DNA of 64,000 nucleotides from Hofstenia miamia (taxonomy: Eukaryota > Xenacoelomorpha > Acoela): assembly GCA_004352715.1 (NCBI GenBank), contig SCFE01000069.1:138634-202633 (forward strand). Reading direction: 5' to 3'. The notes beneath the pieces are model-generated. The model saw only the letters and a list, made by a program, of their open reading frames with translations. It was not told the origin of the DNA and did no database searches. Both the position numbers and the translations under genes were made by a program. Positions 44,909 through 55,432 of the stretch are shown here, piece after piece (position 1 is the stretch's first letter; each line of letters starts with the position of its first letter).

Positions 44909-45559
44909 GACTGTGCATACAACTTACTTAAATATAGACATAATATTTCAAGTTCACAATCTCTTAATTCGTTATTTTTTAGCATTTGTTAGTTTGTATA
45001 TAGTTTGTAATATAGTTACCGTTCTGTTTTATTTTTTATGCTAATAATGAGTTTTTTATTGTCCTTAGCATTTGCAAGGACTTATATATAGTATATCACT
45101 CTCTTTAGGCACCTGCACCAACGGTAATACACGTAAGAATTTTTTTATGGCAGTGATAGGACTGGGTGTTGTAACCTCATACAATCATTTTAACATTAAT
45201 AACGTGTAGATTTACACTGTTTTTGAAGCAATGTATGTGTTTACAACACCTGGTGAAGGCTTCTGCTGTTAATTCTATTGAGCCTAACGCGCCTTTGTAG
45301 ACACCTCCTGAGTGGTGTGGAAGATCTACCTCGGATTCGAAATCTACAGGTCTTAGAGTAACTAAAAATACTAAGCTTTAGTTAAAAATCAAATACACTT
45401 AAGTGTGAGAATGAATTTCAGATTAGTAAAACGTACTCTACATCGATAGAAAACACTTACTGTTATATGGAAGGTGAAATTCATTATTGTATCATGCAAT
45501 AGTACTAGGTGAATATTAATCTACTAGAAACTATCGTATCATACATTGAATTCTGGCCA

Positions 45560-47110
45560 AATTTGAAAGTTTTGATTTCAAGTGCTTACACATACTCATA
45601 TTTGTGATGCAAATTTTGCTTAAGGCGCCTTTGTTGTAAAAATGTTAAACTAGGCAAGACTATTTTAAGCATGATAATAGTTGTGTGCATAAACAAATTG
45701 TGTGCACCATTTACAGGTACCTTGTGTTATTTGCATTAGAGCGTGTTTCCAAACGCATTAATATTGATCAAAGCAAATATGCAATCGGTAAAAAACAGCA
45801 ATTTGTTTAACAATTCTGTATAAATCGTACTAAATATAAAAGTGCACATTACACAATGACTCCATGTGCTGAAGTTCTTAGGACATGTTTGTTGTAACAA
45901 TGTTTAATCGTGCAACAAGGAATAAATTGATAGAGGCAAAACTCATTTTCTGGTAATATCCAAAGATAAAGAGGAGAAATATTTTGATAAACTTAAACAC
46001 TATACTCGCATGAAATAGACCTACATTGTAAAAGCATGAAATAGACCTACATTGTAAAAAACAAGATAGAAATATCCGTCAAAGGATAATGAAATATGCC
46101 ATTGATAAATCAATAAAAAATTTAAATGTCTGATATACATGACAAAAGCAAATTCATTTTCACAAATATCCAAATACAAAATGGAATAAATATTCGCCAT
46201 GTTTAGACATTACGTGTGATGTGAAACAAAACGTATTGTATATGAGCTGTTTTGTGCAGATCGAGTTGTTGTGCAGAGCTTCACTGCATCTAGCAAATTT
46301 TCACAGAGGTATCACCATTTATTTTCATAGTTGACATGGAAAATCATGACGCCCAAACTTGTTATCAAGATTATTCAGTACGTTGTACGCTGATCTATCC
46401 ATAATAGTAATGCATTAATTTGTCCATCCAAATTACTTGTGCTTCCACATTGAAGCAACCATTCTAAATGCGTAAAATGTTTGTAAATAGGTAAGCAAAG
46501 CTAGTTAATAGCATATTATTCAGATGCAAAAAATGCAAGTGCATGGTAATTAGAAGACAAGTCGCTAAGAATTTTGCGAAACAAACGTCATTTATAAAAG
46601 CTGATGTATCCATAATAGTAATGCATTAACTCACCCATCCAAATTACTTGTGCGCCCAAGACACTGTTTACTTTCTACATGACAAACTAAGAGATTTGAT
46701 AAAAGCAATCATTTGTTCATTTGTAGGGTTTCCTTCTGTAAAGCCAATGCTATGAAAATTGCATTTGTACCAGTTGAATGCTTTGAATATGATGAGGAAG
46801 ACAGTCAAAATTTTGTTACATGTTTTATTGACTTTGCATGTTTTTTCACGTTATTTGTTTTATGACTTTGTGTGGCTGCATACATTACTGGGGTTTTCTG
46901 CTTTGTAACGTTAATATGTAAATACAATGACACACTTGTTATTCACAGTTGATGATTTTTTCTATTGATAGATATTATTTCCAATTGTTAAATTTGTAAA
47001 CTCCATGATGCACTCACAATTCTAAATGTATAAATGTTTGTAAATAGTGTACTATTCAAATGTGAGAATATAGATGCATGGTATTTAAAAGATAGAAAAA
47101 TACAGTTTCA
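45560..47110 (+). repeat. Repeat family copy, inverted relative to 60.3-63.9 kb
   Basis: AAATTTTGCTTAAGGCGCC with TTGTTGTAAAAATGTTTAA-like text, CGCATTAATATTGATCAAAG, ACACAATGACTCCATGTG and the block AAATGTTTGTAAATAGTGTA ... ATGCATGGTATTTAAAAGAT occur here and, in reverse complement, at 60,330-61,560 and 62,600-63,760. A 26-bp perfect tandem duplication (GCATGAAATAGACCTACATT plus GTAAAA) lies at 46,009-46,060. It is a dispersed, probably transposon-derived repeat. Confidence 0.8.
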
Positions 47111-47383
47111 GTAAGCTACTAGTTATAAAAGTGGTAAATTTAGAGTGAATGCTATTAAACAAAATATTCAACACAGCAAAAATCAATTTTGTTTTAATCA
47201 AAAAGTGTTTAGATTGGAAAGAGTTAATACATCAACAAATATAGTCGAATAAATCAATAATGCATAACAACATTGTACCAAAAACATGTATGTTGGAAAG
47301 AGAAATACTAAAATGTAAGACTCATAGAGGCATACCAAATGTGTATGATGGAAAAGACCCCAGTAAACATTTTCACGGTTTGC

Positions 47384-47590
47384 CCACCAAGAGAGTGGCA
47401 TGGGGCCCACGCGGGGCCCCACGTTGGGTTAAGTGTGGGCCCCACTCAACGCCCATTCAAATGAGACAAAAACCCACCTTGGGCCCACCGGGGGCAGCCC
47501 ACGCTTAGCCCATGCTTTCCTCACTTCTCGCCTACCTTCTTCCCACCATTAGCCTATTGTTTAATGCCCATTCAAAGCCCACATAATGCC
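47384..47590. repeat. GC-rich patch of GGGCCCAC/GTGGGCC motifs
   Basis: The composition changes sharply from AT-rich to GC-rich. Motifs such as GGGGCCCACGCGGGGCCCCA, GTGTGGGCCCCACT, TTGGGCCCACCGGGGG and GCCCACGC recur every 20-40 bp, then weaken to GCCCATT and GCCCACAT. The palindromic GGGCCC units suggest a small non-autonomous transposon or a protein-binding array. No coding frame is credible here. Confidence 0.7.
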
Positions 47591-47625
47591 TGGCACTGGA
47601 CATCAAGAATAAGTATTTAGCTGCA

Positions 47626-47967
47626 TGAAGTAAAAGTGATTGATAACGCAGGCAACTTGCACCTTTGAATAAATATCAAATCTAATGACCATATATATGC
47701 GATTATGTATATATATATANNNNNNNNNNNNNNNNNNNNNNNNNNNNNNNNNNNNNNNNNNNNNNNNNNNNNNNNNNNNNNNNNNNNNNNNNNNNNNNNN
47801 NNNNNNNNNNNNNNNNNNNNNNNNNNNNNNNNNNNNNNNNNNNNNNNNNNNNNNNNNNNNNNNNNNNNNNNNNNNNNNNNNNNNNGAAGTAAAAGTGATT
47901 GATAACGCAGGCAACTTGCACCTTTGAATAAATATCAAATCTAATGACCATATATATGCGATTATGT
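47626..47967. repeat. Identical 82-bp repeats on both sides of a gap
   Basis: GAAGTAAAAGTGATTGATAA through CATATATATGCGATTATGT occurs at 47,626-47,707 and again at 47,886-47,967. The 166-N gap (47,720-47,885) lies between them beside an AT tract. The second copy probably represents the same locus, unresolved by the assembler. Confidence 0.85.
47720..47885. other. Assembly gap, 166 N
   Basis: A gap inside an (AT)n region flanked by identical repeats. Confidence 0.95.
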
Positions 47968-47968
47968 C

Positions 47969-48003
<35 letters not shown>

Positions 48004-48027
48004 TATTTATTTATTTATTTATTTATC
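47968..48027. repeat. (AT)n and (ATTT)n microsatellites
   Basis: An AT dinucleotide tract is followed by TATTTATTTATTTATTTATT. Confidence 0.95.
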
Positions 48028-48089
48028 GTATCAGTAGCCCCACGCTTACATGTGACACAATACAATTAAATAAAAATTCTAATATTTAC

Positions 48090-48169
48090 CCAAACAATTC
48101 CTTGTGATCATTGGAACGATGAGCAGCCAATATTTGATTACGTTGAAGAATACGGAGTTTGAAAGTAAG
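48090..48169 (-). CDS. Possible internal exon, unidentified
   Basis: On the minus strand an acceptor (TTATGTTTTTAG) and a donor (GTAAAT) frame 80 nt that read LTFKLRILQRNQILAAHRSN and then DHKELFG. The text is basic and helical. It could be an exon of a host gene or of the small gene at 49.2-50.3 kb by alternative splicing. Length and match to splice signals are the only support. Confidence 0.35.
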
Positions 48170-48765
48170 CTAAAAACATAAATAAATGTTGTAATCTCAA
48201 ATTATATAAATATTGAAACATGTATTTAATGATATTATGACCAATAAGAAATTTGAGACATGATTATGCAACCTAGAAAATTTTTTTAAACATAATGTAT
48301 ACCTTCAATATAGAAGAGGAACATGCAGAATGTAGATCATATAATCTGCAAAAACAGTCAGATGCAGATAATCTCGTGAACATTTGTTTTTTGCTAAACA
48401 AAGAAATACTTAAAAACATAGTTGTTGAAAATTAAGGTTTTTTGAACGTAATAATTTATACCTTCAACTTAGAAGAGGAACATGTAGATTAAATAATCTG
48501 CAAAAACAGTCATCAGATGCAGATAATTTCGTGAACACTTGTTTTTTGCTAAACAATGAAGTACATAAAATCATAGTTGTTAAAAAGCATTGTATAATAT
48601 AGATATAAACAATGGGGCTACTGACATTATATTTAAATTGAAAATACAAAAACACAAAAAGTTTCAAAAGCAGTTCCTTATTCTTTCTTCTAAAAAATAA
48701 ATATTAGATATATATATATTTTTTTCGTTATCATAATTATAAATAAAACATAACAAGTAATTAAT

Positions 48766-48768
<3 letters not shown>

Positions 48769-48798
<30 letters not shown>
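48769..48798. repeat. (AT)n microsatellite
   Basis: A TATATA tract immediately left of the GIY-YIG relic; a matching tract lies at 49,136-49,152 on its right. Confidence 0.9.
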
Positions 48799-48800
<2 letters not shown>

Positions 48801-48879
48801 ATACACAATAATAAGAGCAATATTAGCCACTAAGAAGACCTGAAATATGTTTTGTAACAAAGATCCGATTCAAGAGATG

Positions 48880-49135
48880 ATTGTTTAATCAATTGTATGC
48901 AAGCTTAGATGTGAAGAATGTCACCATTCTTTCGTTGGTGAAACAAAGCGACATCTCCAATTCGGGTTAATAAGCACCTATCTTAAATTCCGAAATTTAT
49001 ACTCACCAACATCGAGCAAACATCAATAATTTTAAGATCATTATGAAAACACCTAATCCTAAGATTTCTGAGGCACTAATTATTAATAACTGAAATAAGC
49101 AAAGACTCATGAATAAACAAAGCACGACCATTATT
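48880..49135 (+). pseudogene. GIY-YIG endonuclease relic of a Penelope-like element
   Basis: One frame reads KLRCEECHHSFVGETKRHLQ (about 48,902-48,961), the Cys-x-x-Cys plus YVGET-R-like centre of the GIY-YIG domain attached to Penelope reverse transcriptases, with F for Y. A neighbouring frame continues INNFKIIMKTPNPKISEALI with a following ARPL-like end (49,024-49,135). Stops and a shift separate the halves. The fragment is bounded by AT microsatellites on both sides. The nuclease would cut target DNA; this copy is inactive. Confidence 0.7.
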
Positions 49136-49152
49136 TATATATATATATATAT

Positions 49153-50253
49153 TTAAAATAATGTTAAATTGTGAAATAAAATAATCATTCTCGCTTTTCT
49201 TCCACCATCTCTGTCTCTGGCGTTTTTCACCCATTCTTTAATTATTTTTTCAATAAAAAATGGATTGAGGTTTTTGTCAGAATGCTAGTAAATTAAATTT
49301 AAATAGTATACTGCAATTAAAATTATTGATTTATTCCCCTAAAATCACAATAATGTAATTATACCTTTCACAATTTTAACAAATTTGCTTTGTTGAAGTG
49401 GAATTTTGCCGGTTTTCCCTGACCAACTAAGCTTTAATGCGAAATCATTTGATATGCTGCTAGAAAGGATATTCCTTATTTTTCCTTCAATCGTTTTCCC
49501 AGTTATATGACTGAGCTGTAAAATCTAATTAAAATAATAACATTAAATCTTAAATTTATACATAGGGAGCATTCACTAATTATAAATCACGCCACATGTG
49601 GTTTGTTAGACAACAAGCCCAAACAAAACCCAGATATTTAGTTTTAGGTTAAATACAATCAATTACACCTTAAATTAAGATTAAATAATTTAATGTGCTA
49701 ACCTATGTGGCAATATTCTCTATTATCTAAGATGTCAACCCTGTGATCCATCTTTGTCATAAGGAGAGTTCTGGAACCTTTTGGTAAATCTGCATCCATG
49801 TCACCAAGTATGTGCAGTAAATCTGTCAATTCCCTGTGTGATATGCAGTGAGTAATGCTCCAACGTCGGAGCAAACTCTTTAAGTTATCCTATGGGAAGC
49901 GATATTTTCAGATGTTAAAAAATTGCAATTAAATACAAATACAAATTTTTAGTATATTTAGAAAACTCAGATGTTAAAAAATTCATTAGTATAATGTACT
50001 AAATTCAATTTGAAATAATGAAAAATGAGGAATTGATTCTGAAATATTTTCGCCTTGCCTTTGGAGTATCTAAATTGGGAAAAAATCGCTGTCACTTTCA
50101 TCAGTAAGTGAGTTATCACAATCATTGGGAGAACTTTCATCACTACTAGACTCATTTTCTAAGAACGTATTTGAAATTCGCTTTATCCATCTGTAGTATG
50201 AAGCTCTTTGAAATTCGCTTTATCCATCTGTAGTATGAAGCTCGGCTTGCCAT
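49153..50253 (-). CDS. Small spliced gene with a DUF4806-like exon
   Basis: Four exon-like blocks lie on the minus strand. (1) From an ATG at 50,253, MASRASYYRWIKRIS, then an acidic serine-rich stretch. (2) 49,889-49,703, acceptor CCCATAG and donor GTTAGC: DNLKSLLRRWSITHCISHRE, DLLHILGDMDADLPKGSRTL. (3) 49,515-49,365, acceptor GATTTTACAG and donor GTATAA: ITGKTIEGKIRNILSSSISN then FALKLSWSGKTGKIPL, resembling DUF4806 domains. (4) 49,235-49,153: EWVKNARDRDGGRKARMIIL, stop TAA. Exons 3 and 4 join in phase. Exons 2 and 3 do not (one base too many), so an exon may be missing. Exon 1 contains a 37-bp tandem duplication that shifts the frame. The L-x-x-W ... LLxIL ... LP-x-x-x-RTLL pattern is common in transposon-associated invertebrate proteins, so this may be a reduced or domesticated transposon gene. 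Function is unknown. Confidence 0.55.
50170..50243. repeat. 37-bp perfect tandem duplication in exon 1
   Basis: TTTGAAATTCGCTTTATCCA through GTATGAAGCTC is present twice head to tail (50,170-50,206 and 50,207-50,243). Because 37 is not a multiple of three, the frame after the duplication changes. Confidence 0.95.
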
Positions 50254-50329
50254 GAGTATATACTATCCTTAGTCAACTGAAAAATATTTTAAATTTTTTA
50301 CATCTATTTTAATAGGTACTATATCTATA

Positions 50330-51330
50330 GATAGAGAGTACAATGTATTTTTCTGTTATAAAGTTAATTTTGCTGAAAATTGTTTATTTCATATTGACAA
50401 ATTAAAACACCATTTTTGTAAATGTAATCATCTAAAAGGCCAAATTATCTCTTATTTGAAATTTATATTAAAGCAAAATTAAAATGAAAAATGTTTTGTA
50501 AAGAACCATTACCCTAAATAAAAACCTATAAAATTTTTGATGAGAGTTTTATAAACCATGGATATACTTATTGCGACATCCTTGTTTAAAAAAACAAACC
50601 GTTAATCCTAAGTGAAGTGGTTGAATGCGCATAAGGAATAATATTGGATAATGTAAAACTGCGATAAAACTTTTAAAATATTGGCTTGAACAGCAAATTA
50701 TAAAGACTACACGGCCCATGTATGATAAATTGTGTTAAACCAATTCCACTGAAATATTAAATCCACCCATATATGCGGCGCCTGTCGATTTAAAGTAGAA
50801 TTCACCGAAAGGCAACAGTTCAGTGGTGGACATAGAAATATTTTTAGAGGGTATCCATACAGGATACAATGCAAAGTGCATATTTTGGTACTACGGCTGG
50901 TTAAAAAGTATTGAATTTTTAATATAAAAAAATTCAAAATGGTGCTTGAACAATCACCATCTTGTACTGACTACAAAAATGCAAATATACAATTTGTGGA
51001 ACTTCTCAATTTTGTGAAATATCTTTCAAGAAAAATATGCACTAAATTCAATACGTTATGTATTTCAAATTATAGGACTTCATTATGCACTACAAATGAG
51101 AAATTTTTAGTGCATTTTTCATTACATGGGATAAAGTAATGTACAAAATTTTCACATAAAATTATGAATATTTTGAAAAAATTCAACAAAATCAAATTTG
51201 AAAATTACGAAAAATTGCACTGGGTTTTAAAAAATTCGCACATAATACTTAATTTGAATTCAAAAATGTGATGCACCCTGTTGGGTAGAAAAAATTTGGG
51301 TTTGTAATGTTTAGCACCAACTTTAATGAA
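50330..51330. other. No secure gene
   Basis: AT-rich. The plus strand at 50,762-50,880 shows text such as THICGACRFKVEFTERQQFS and GGHRNIFRGYPY before the open frame at 50,939-51,139. This may be a decayed transposon protein, but no family is recognised. Confidence 0.35.
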
Positions 51331-51340
51331 CTATTCTTAT

Positions 51341-51405
51341 TTTAGAGGAGGCCCGGGACCCATCTCGGTCCCCTCTGTATCCGCCTCTCTCACAATTCAA
51401 TAAGA
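51341..51405 (-). repeat. hAT-like terminal sequence remnant
   Basis: Reverse-complement reading gives GAGAGGCGGATACAGAGGGG followed by a GGGTCCCGGGCC stretch. This is the GGCGGATCCAGAGGGG-type terminus frequent in hAT transposons. Only one end was found. Confidence 0.45.
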
Positions 51406-51465
51406 AATTGTCTTAAAAATCAATGCAAAGAATTTGTTATATTTAACATCTCTACAATCATAAAA

Positions 51466-52690
51466 TATCTTGCTTGTGAAAATTACTATTAATATCTAAA
51501 AGCAATTGAAATAGATATAGTCAACTGACATTGAATAATCACGAAAGACAGCTTTGCAAATNNNNNNNNNNNNNNNNNNNNNNNNNNNNNNNNNNNNNNN
51601 NNNNNNNNNNNNNNNNNNNNNNNNNNNNNNNNNNNNNNNNNNNNNNNNNNNNNNNNNNNNNNNNNNNNNNNNNNNNNNNNNNNNNNNNNNNNNNNNNNNN
51701 NNNNNNNNNNNNNNNNNNNNNNNNNNNNNNNNNNNNNNNNNNNNNNNNNNNNNNNNNNNNNNNNNNNNNNNNNNNNNNNNNNNNNNNNNNNNNNNNNNNN
51801 NNNNNNNNNNNNNNNNNNNNNNNNNNNNNNNNNNNNNNNNNNNNNNNNNNNNNNNNNNNNNNNNNNNNNNNNNNNNNNNNNNNNNNNNNNNNNNNNNNNN
51901 NNNNNNNNNNNNNNNNNNNNNNNNNNNNNNNNNNNNNNNNNNNNNNNNNNNNNNNNNNNNNNNNNNNNNNNNNNNNNNNNNNNNNNNNNNNNNNNNNNNN
52001 NNNNNNNNNNNNNNNNNNNNNNNNNNNNNNNNNNNNNNNNNNNNNNNNNNNNNNNNNNNNNNNNNNNNNNNNNNNNNNNNNNNNNNNNNNNNNNNNNNNN
52101 NNNNNNNNNNNNNNNNNNNNNNNNNNNNNNNNNNNNNNNNNNNNNNNNNNNNNNNNNNNNNNNNNNNNNNNNNNNNNNNNNNNNNNNNNNNNNNNNNNNN
52201 NNNNNNNNNNNNNNNNNNNNNNNNNNNNNNNNNNNNNNNNNNNNNNNNNNNNNNNNNNNNNNNNNNNNNNNNNNNNNNNNNNNNNNNNNNNNNNNNNNNN
52301 NNNNNNNNNNNNNNNNNNNNNNNNNNNNNNNNNNNNNNNNNNNNNNNNNNNNNNNNNNNNNNNNNNNNNNNNNNNNNNNNNNNNNNNNNNNNNNNNNNNN
52401 NNNNNNNNNNNNNNNNNNNNNNNNNNNNNNNNNNNNNNNNNNNNNNNNNNNNNNNNNNNNNNNNNNNNNNNNNNNNNNNNNNNNNNNNNNNNNNNNNNNN
52501 NNNNNNNNNNNNNNNNNNNNNNNNNNNNNNNNNNNNNNNNNNNNNNNNNNNNNNNNNNNNNTATCTTGCTTGTGAAAATTACTGATTCATAAAATATCTT
52601 GCTTGTGAAAATTGTTAATATTATCTAAAAGCAATCAAAATAGATATTCTATTGACATTGAATAATAGCGAAAGACAGCTTTGCAAATAT
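51466..52690. repeat. Duplicated sequence on both sides of a 1000-N gap
   Basis: AAAATATCTTGCTTGTGAAA ... CGAAAGACAGCTTTGCAAAT at 51,466-51,561 is repeated, slightly changed, at 52,596-52,688 after the gap. An additional partial copy lies at 52,562-52,583. Confidence 0.85.
51562..52561. other. Assembly gap, exactly 1000 N
   Basis: The round number indicates a placeholder of unknown true length. Confidence 0.95.
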
Positions 52691-52726
52691 TGTGTTATTT
52701 ATATTTTAGCATAACTGCAAATCCAT

Positions 52727-54270
52727 ATTCAATAAGGGAAGTGATCCAAATTCAATACGTTAACAAGTGAAAATCGAACTGTAAACAACACCATCAACAA
52801 ATGGCATTTTATGTTAACATGAGCATAAAGCAATTGCCTAACTTGCACTCGGAATAAATACGCGAATAAATGTTAACGGTGAAGTTTACGTTAAATGCCT
52901 GTTTTTACGCAAAAAAAGTGTTCATCACATTTGTTAAGAATTGATTGACAGGTGCTAATTGTTTACAACATGCAATAGTTCTTTGTTTTAGTCATTGCCA
53001 TGCTTTGATTATTTGTTTTTTATTCTGGAATGGGCGCTTTGATTTCAGAATGGTTTTATCATATGGGTACTTGTTTATGTTGTATTTTTACCAAATATGT
53101 ACTTAAATTAGGGTTTTATTCAACAGTCGGATTTAATTTAGCAATGCTTGAATGAATTTATTCCACTAAAACTTACCAGGTTTCCTATTTTCAATCAATA
53201 ATTGAAGTTACAAGGTCTTTAAGCGTTTTTTTGTTTCTTTTGCATTGAGTAACATTGTGTTAAATCATATTTGTCTAAGCCAATTAATGGTAATTTGCTA
53301 TGTGAATTCATGTAATATCTTGGAGTTATAATCAACAATCTAATTGAAATGCGGATGGAAATATCTTAAGTGTTAGCCTTGGCAAGTTGATAGTTTGCAT
53401 TGATTTCAATCTTAAAATATGTTTACATGTAAAGCTGAGGGGTGCGATTTAGATCTCCGAATATATCTACACATAGAAACATTGGTGTGCCTTTGATCCT
53501 TTGAATTTAATGCTTTTGCTTTCATTGTTTGTACTAATTTGAATATTGATTAAATTTTCAAGTCATGATCGCTCATACTGTGGTTAGGTTAGGCGGTTTT
53601 ATTGGTGTTGTTGTTTTCACTATATTAACAAATAAATTATTACTTCGCAATTTTAAAAAAACTCTGCTTTGTTGGGAAATATTATTATTTGCATTTGGTC
53701 TACAAATTTCTTGGTGATTCTATCTTACAAAATTCTTTATAAATACTGTTATTAATACAAAATATTTATCATGTAGATTGATGCGCTTTGTTTTCTACCC
53801 ATATAGTTGATTATTTAATATCATTGTGCATGAACTCTCTTTTTACAATAGCATGATTTTGCTTTGTTTTAGAAAAGCTATTTCTTTTCAATCACGTCAG
53901 AGATAGATCCGAATCATGATTATTCTTGTGAATTATAATGAAAGCTCAGTCGATATTTATTTTTTTTACGATCAGATGTGGAAATGGTTCTTTGATTTCA
54001 TATTGCTTCTTCAAATAGGTATGCTTATTGTTGAAATTTAGTAGATATATATATTAAAAATTGGGTCTTTATTCAACACTTGGTAATGTGTTGCAAGGCT
54101 TGGGTGAATATATCCGCTGAGTGCATTAAGTTTTCTATTTCCAATTAATAAACAGTGACATAGTGTGTTTAACAGCTTAGATTTAAATACATCTTCATAT
54201 GCAAACATTGCTATACATTTGATCCTTGAATTTAATTTTTCTGCTCTCATGTTTGTACTAACTTGTAATA
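52727..54270 (+). repeat. Long direct repeat, copy 1 (copy 2 at 58,282-59,525)
   Basis: From ATAAGGGAAGTGATCCAAAT to TGTTTGTACTAACTTGTAAT the sequence is nearly identical to 58,282-59,525. Copy 1 has about 306 bp (about 53,167-53,472) that copy 2 lacks. Copy 1 ends at the single n at 54,271. Internally it contains diverged sub-repeats (TTATTCAACA ... TTTGATCC ... GTTTGTACTAA) spaced about 950 bp apart. Confidence 0.95.
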
Positions 54271-54430
54271 NTTAGTGTAAATCAAAAACATTTCTGATGG
54301 TACTGAGCATTTTCAAAAGTGAAAAAGTTTCTCTATCTTTAGATATTGATTAGTTATATTCCAATGAAACTATTTAACTTTTTTCTGTTATGGTAACAAA
54401 ATGATCCTTTTCAATAACAAGTCTCATTAA
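54271..54430 (+). repeat. Copy of 56,990-57,139 placed after a single n
   Basis: TTAGTGTAAATCAAAAACAT through CAATAACAAGTCTCATTA matches 56,990-57,139 almost exactly, apart from a 6-bp difference (TTAGTT). It starts at the undetermined base at 54,271. Confidence 0.9.
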
Positions 54431-54516
54431 ATTTTAAATTGATGTTCTTGTCATTAATTTCCATGCTTTTCTTTTAACATGCTTTTGATTCTGATTGCGA
54501 TCTTCTTGATTAACAT

Positions 54517-54642
54517 ATATCTTCGTGAACATGACACAATAATCCACAATCGTGGATTTCTTCTACAAATGAAAAATCAATATCTTCGTGAACATGACAC
54601 AATAATCCATAATCGTGGATTTCTTCTACAAATGAAAAATCA
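54517..54642 (+). repeat. 63-bp tandem duplication containing a small palindrome
   Basis: ATATCTTCGTGAACATGACA through GAAAAATCA occurs twice, with one C/T difference. Each unit has ATCCACAATCGTGGAT, a 6-bp stem with a 4-base loop. Confidence 0.95.
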
Positions 54643-54659
54643 GAGGTGTATTCTTTTAT

Positions 54660-55430
54660 GAGTGAGGTGTGTGCTGCACACCTTCTAACCAGTATTTTAA
54701 TGATTTTAGCGCATTTTTTCCTATCTTTTATTTGGGAACTGAGTAAATTTAATACCGCATCAAACTGATTTTTGCACTATATTTTTATAAATTTGCAATT
54801 TGTGATTAAATACTCAATCGAATTTTTAATTACAGATAACACACATTTAATTGAGTTGCCACTTTTATAACGCATTGCGTTCAGCCCTTTCTTATAAAAC
54901 ATGTGTCTAAATTACCAGTTTGGTAAAATTGATGCATTTCGATTTTGATCCATAAACTATACATTGATTTAATTGACTTGTACATGTATCATCTCATTTA
55001 GCATTCATATCACTGATAAATTAAAATGTCCTAGTTATTTCAATCGTAAATATCGCAATATAACTACAATTGCGACATCTAAACTTCAATAGCCATTAAA
55101 AGAGCAATGTGTGCGTTCATAGTAATGCTCACTACAAAATTAAGCGTAATCATTGAAATTGCACCCTACATTTGCCGCTAAACGTTATTGATTGGTTCAC
55201 GAAATGGAAATAGATCATTTCGAGGCGTGTGCTAGGATCACCACACCTCGAATAAGAAATCAAACGTCTCACCACTCTCAATTAATTCCCCGCCAAGCAA
55301 ACATCAATAAAAATAGATAAACTTTTTAAAGTTCTACATGTACATACATTGGCTGTGGTGTTAAGCTAAAACAAATGTTGTTAGTGGGCTTTATTCTAAT
55401 TTATTAGACTGTTTTAGTGGCTGAAGCAGT
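54660..55430. other. No recognisable gene
   Basis: AT-rich sequence up to the single n at 55,432. No conserved frame or structured repeat is visible. Confidence 0.5.
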
Positions 55431-55432
55431 TA

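Noticed and set aside
47260-47508. 82-codon plus-strand frame
   Set aside because: It runs across a GC-rich motif patch next to a repeat; stops are rare there because of composition.
51531-52592. Long frames through the N runs, also at 57,111-58,294
   Set aside because: They are open only because N codons are not read as stops. Only the 51 codons before the second gap (58,294-58,140) carry real sequence.
54038-54250. 70-codon minus-strand frame, also identical at 59,293-59,505
   Set aside because: Its conservation is explained by the recent duplication of the whole DNA block; it shows no family pattern, and identity of copies is not evidence of selection.
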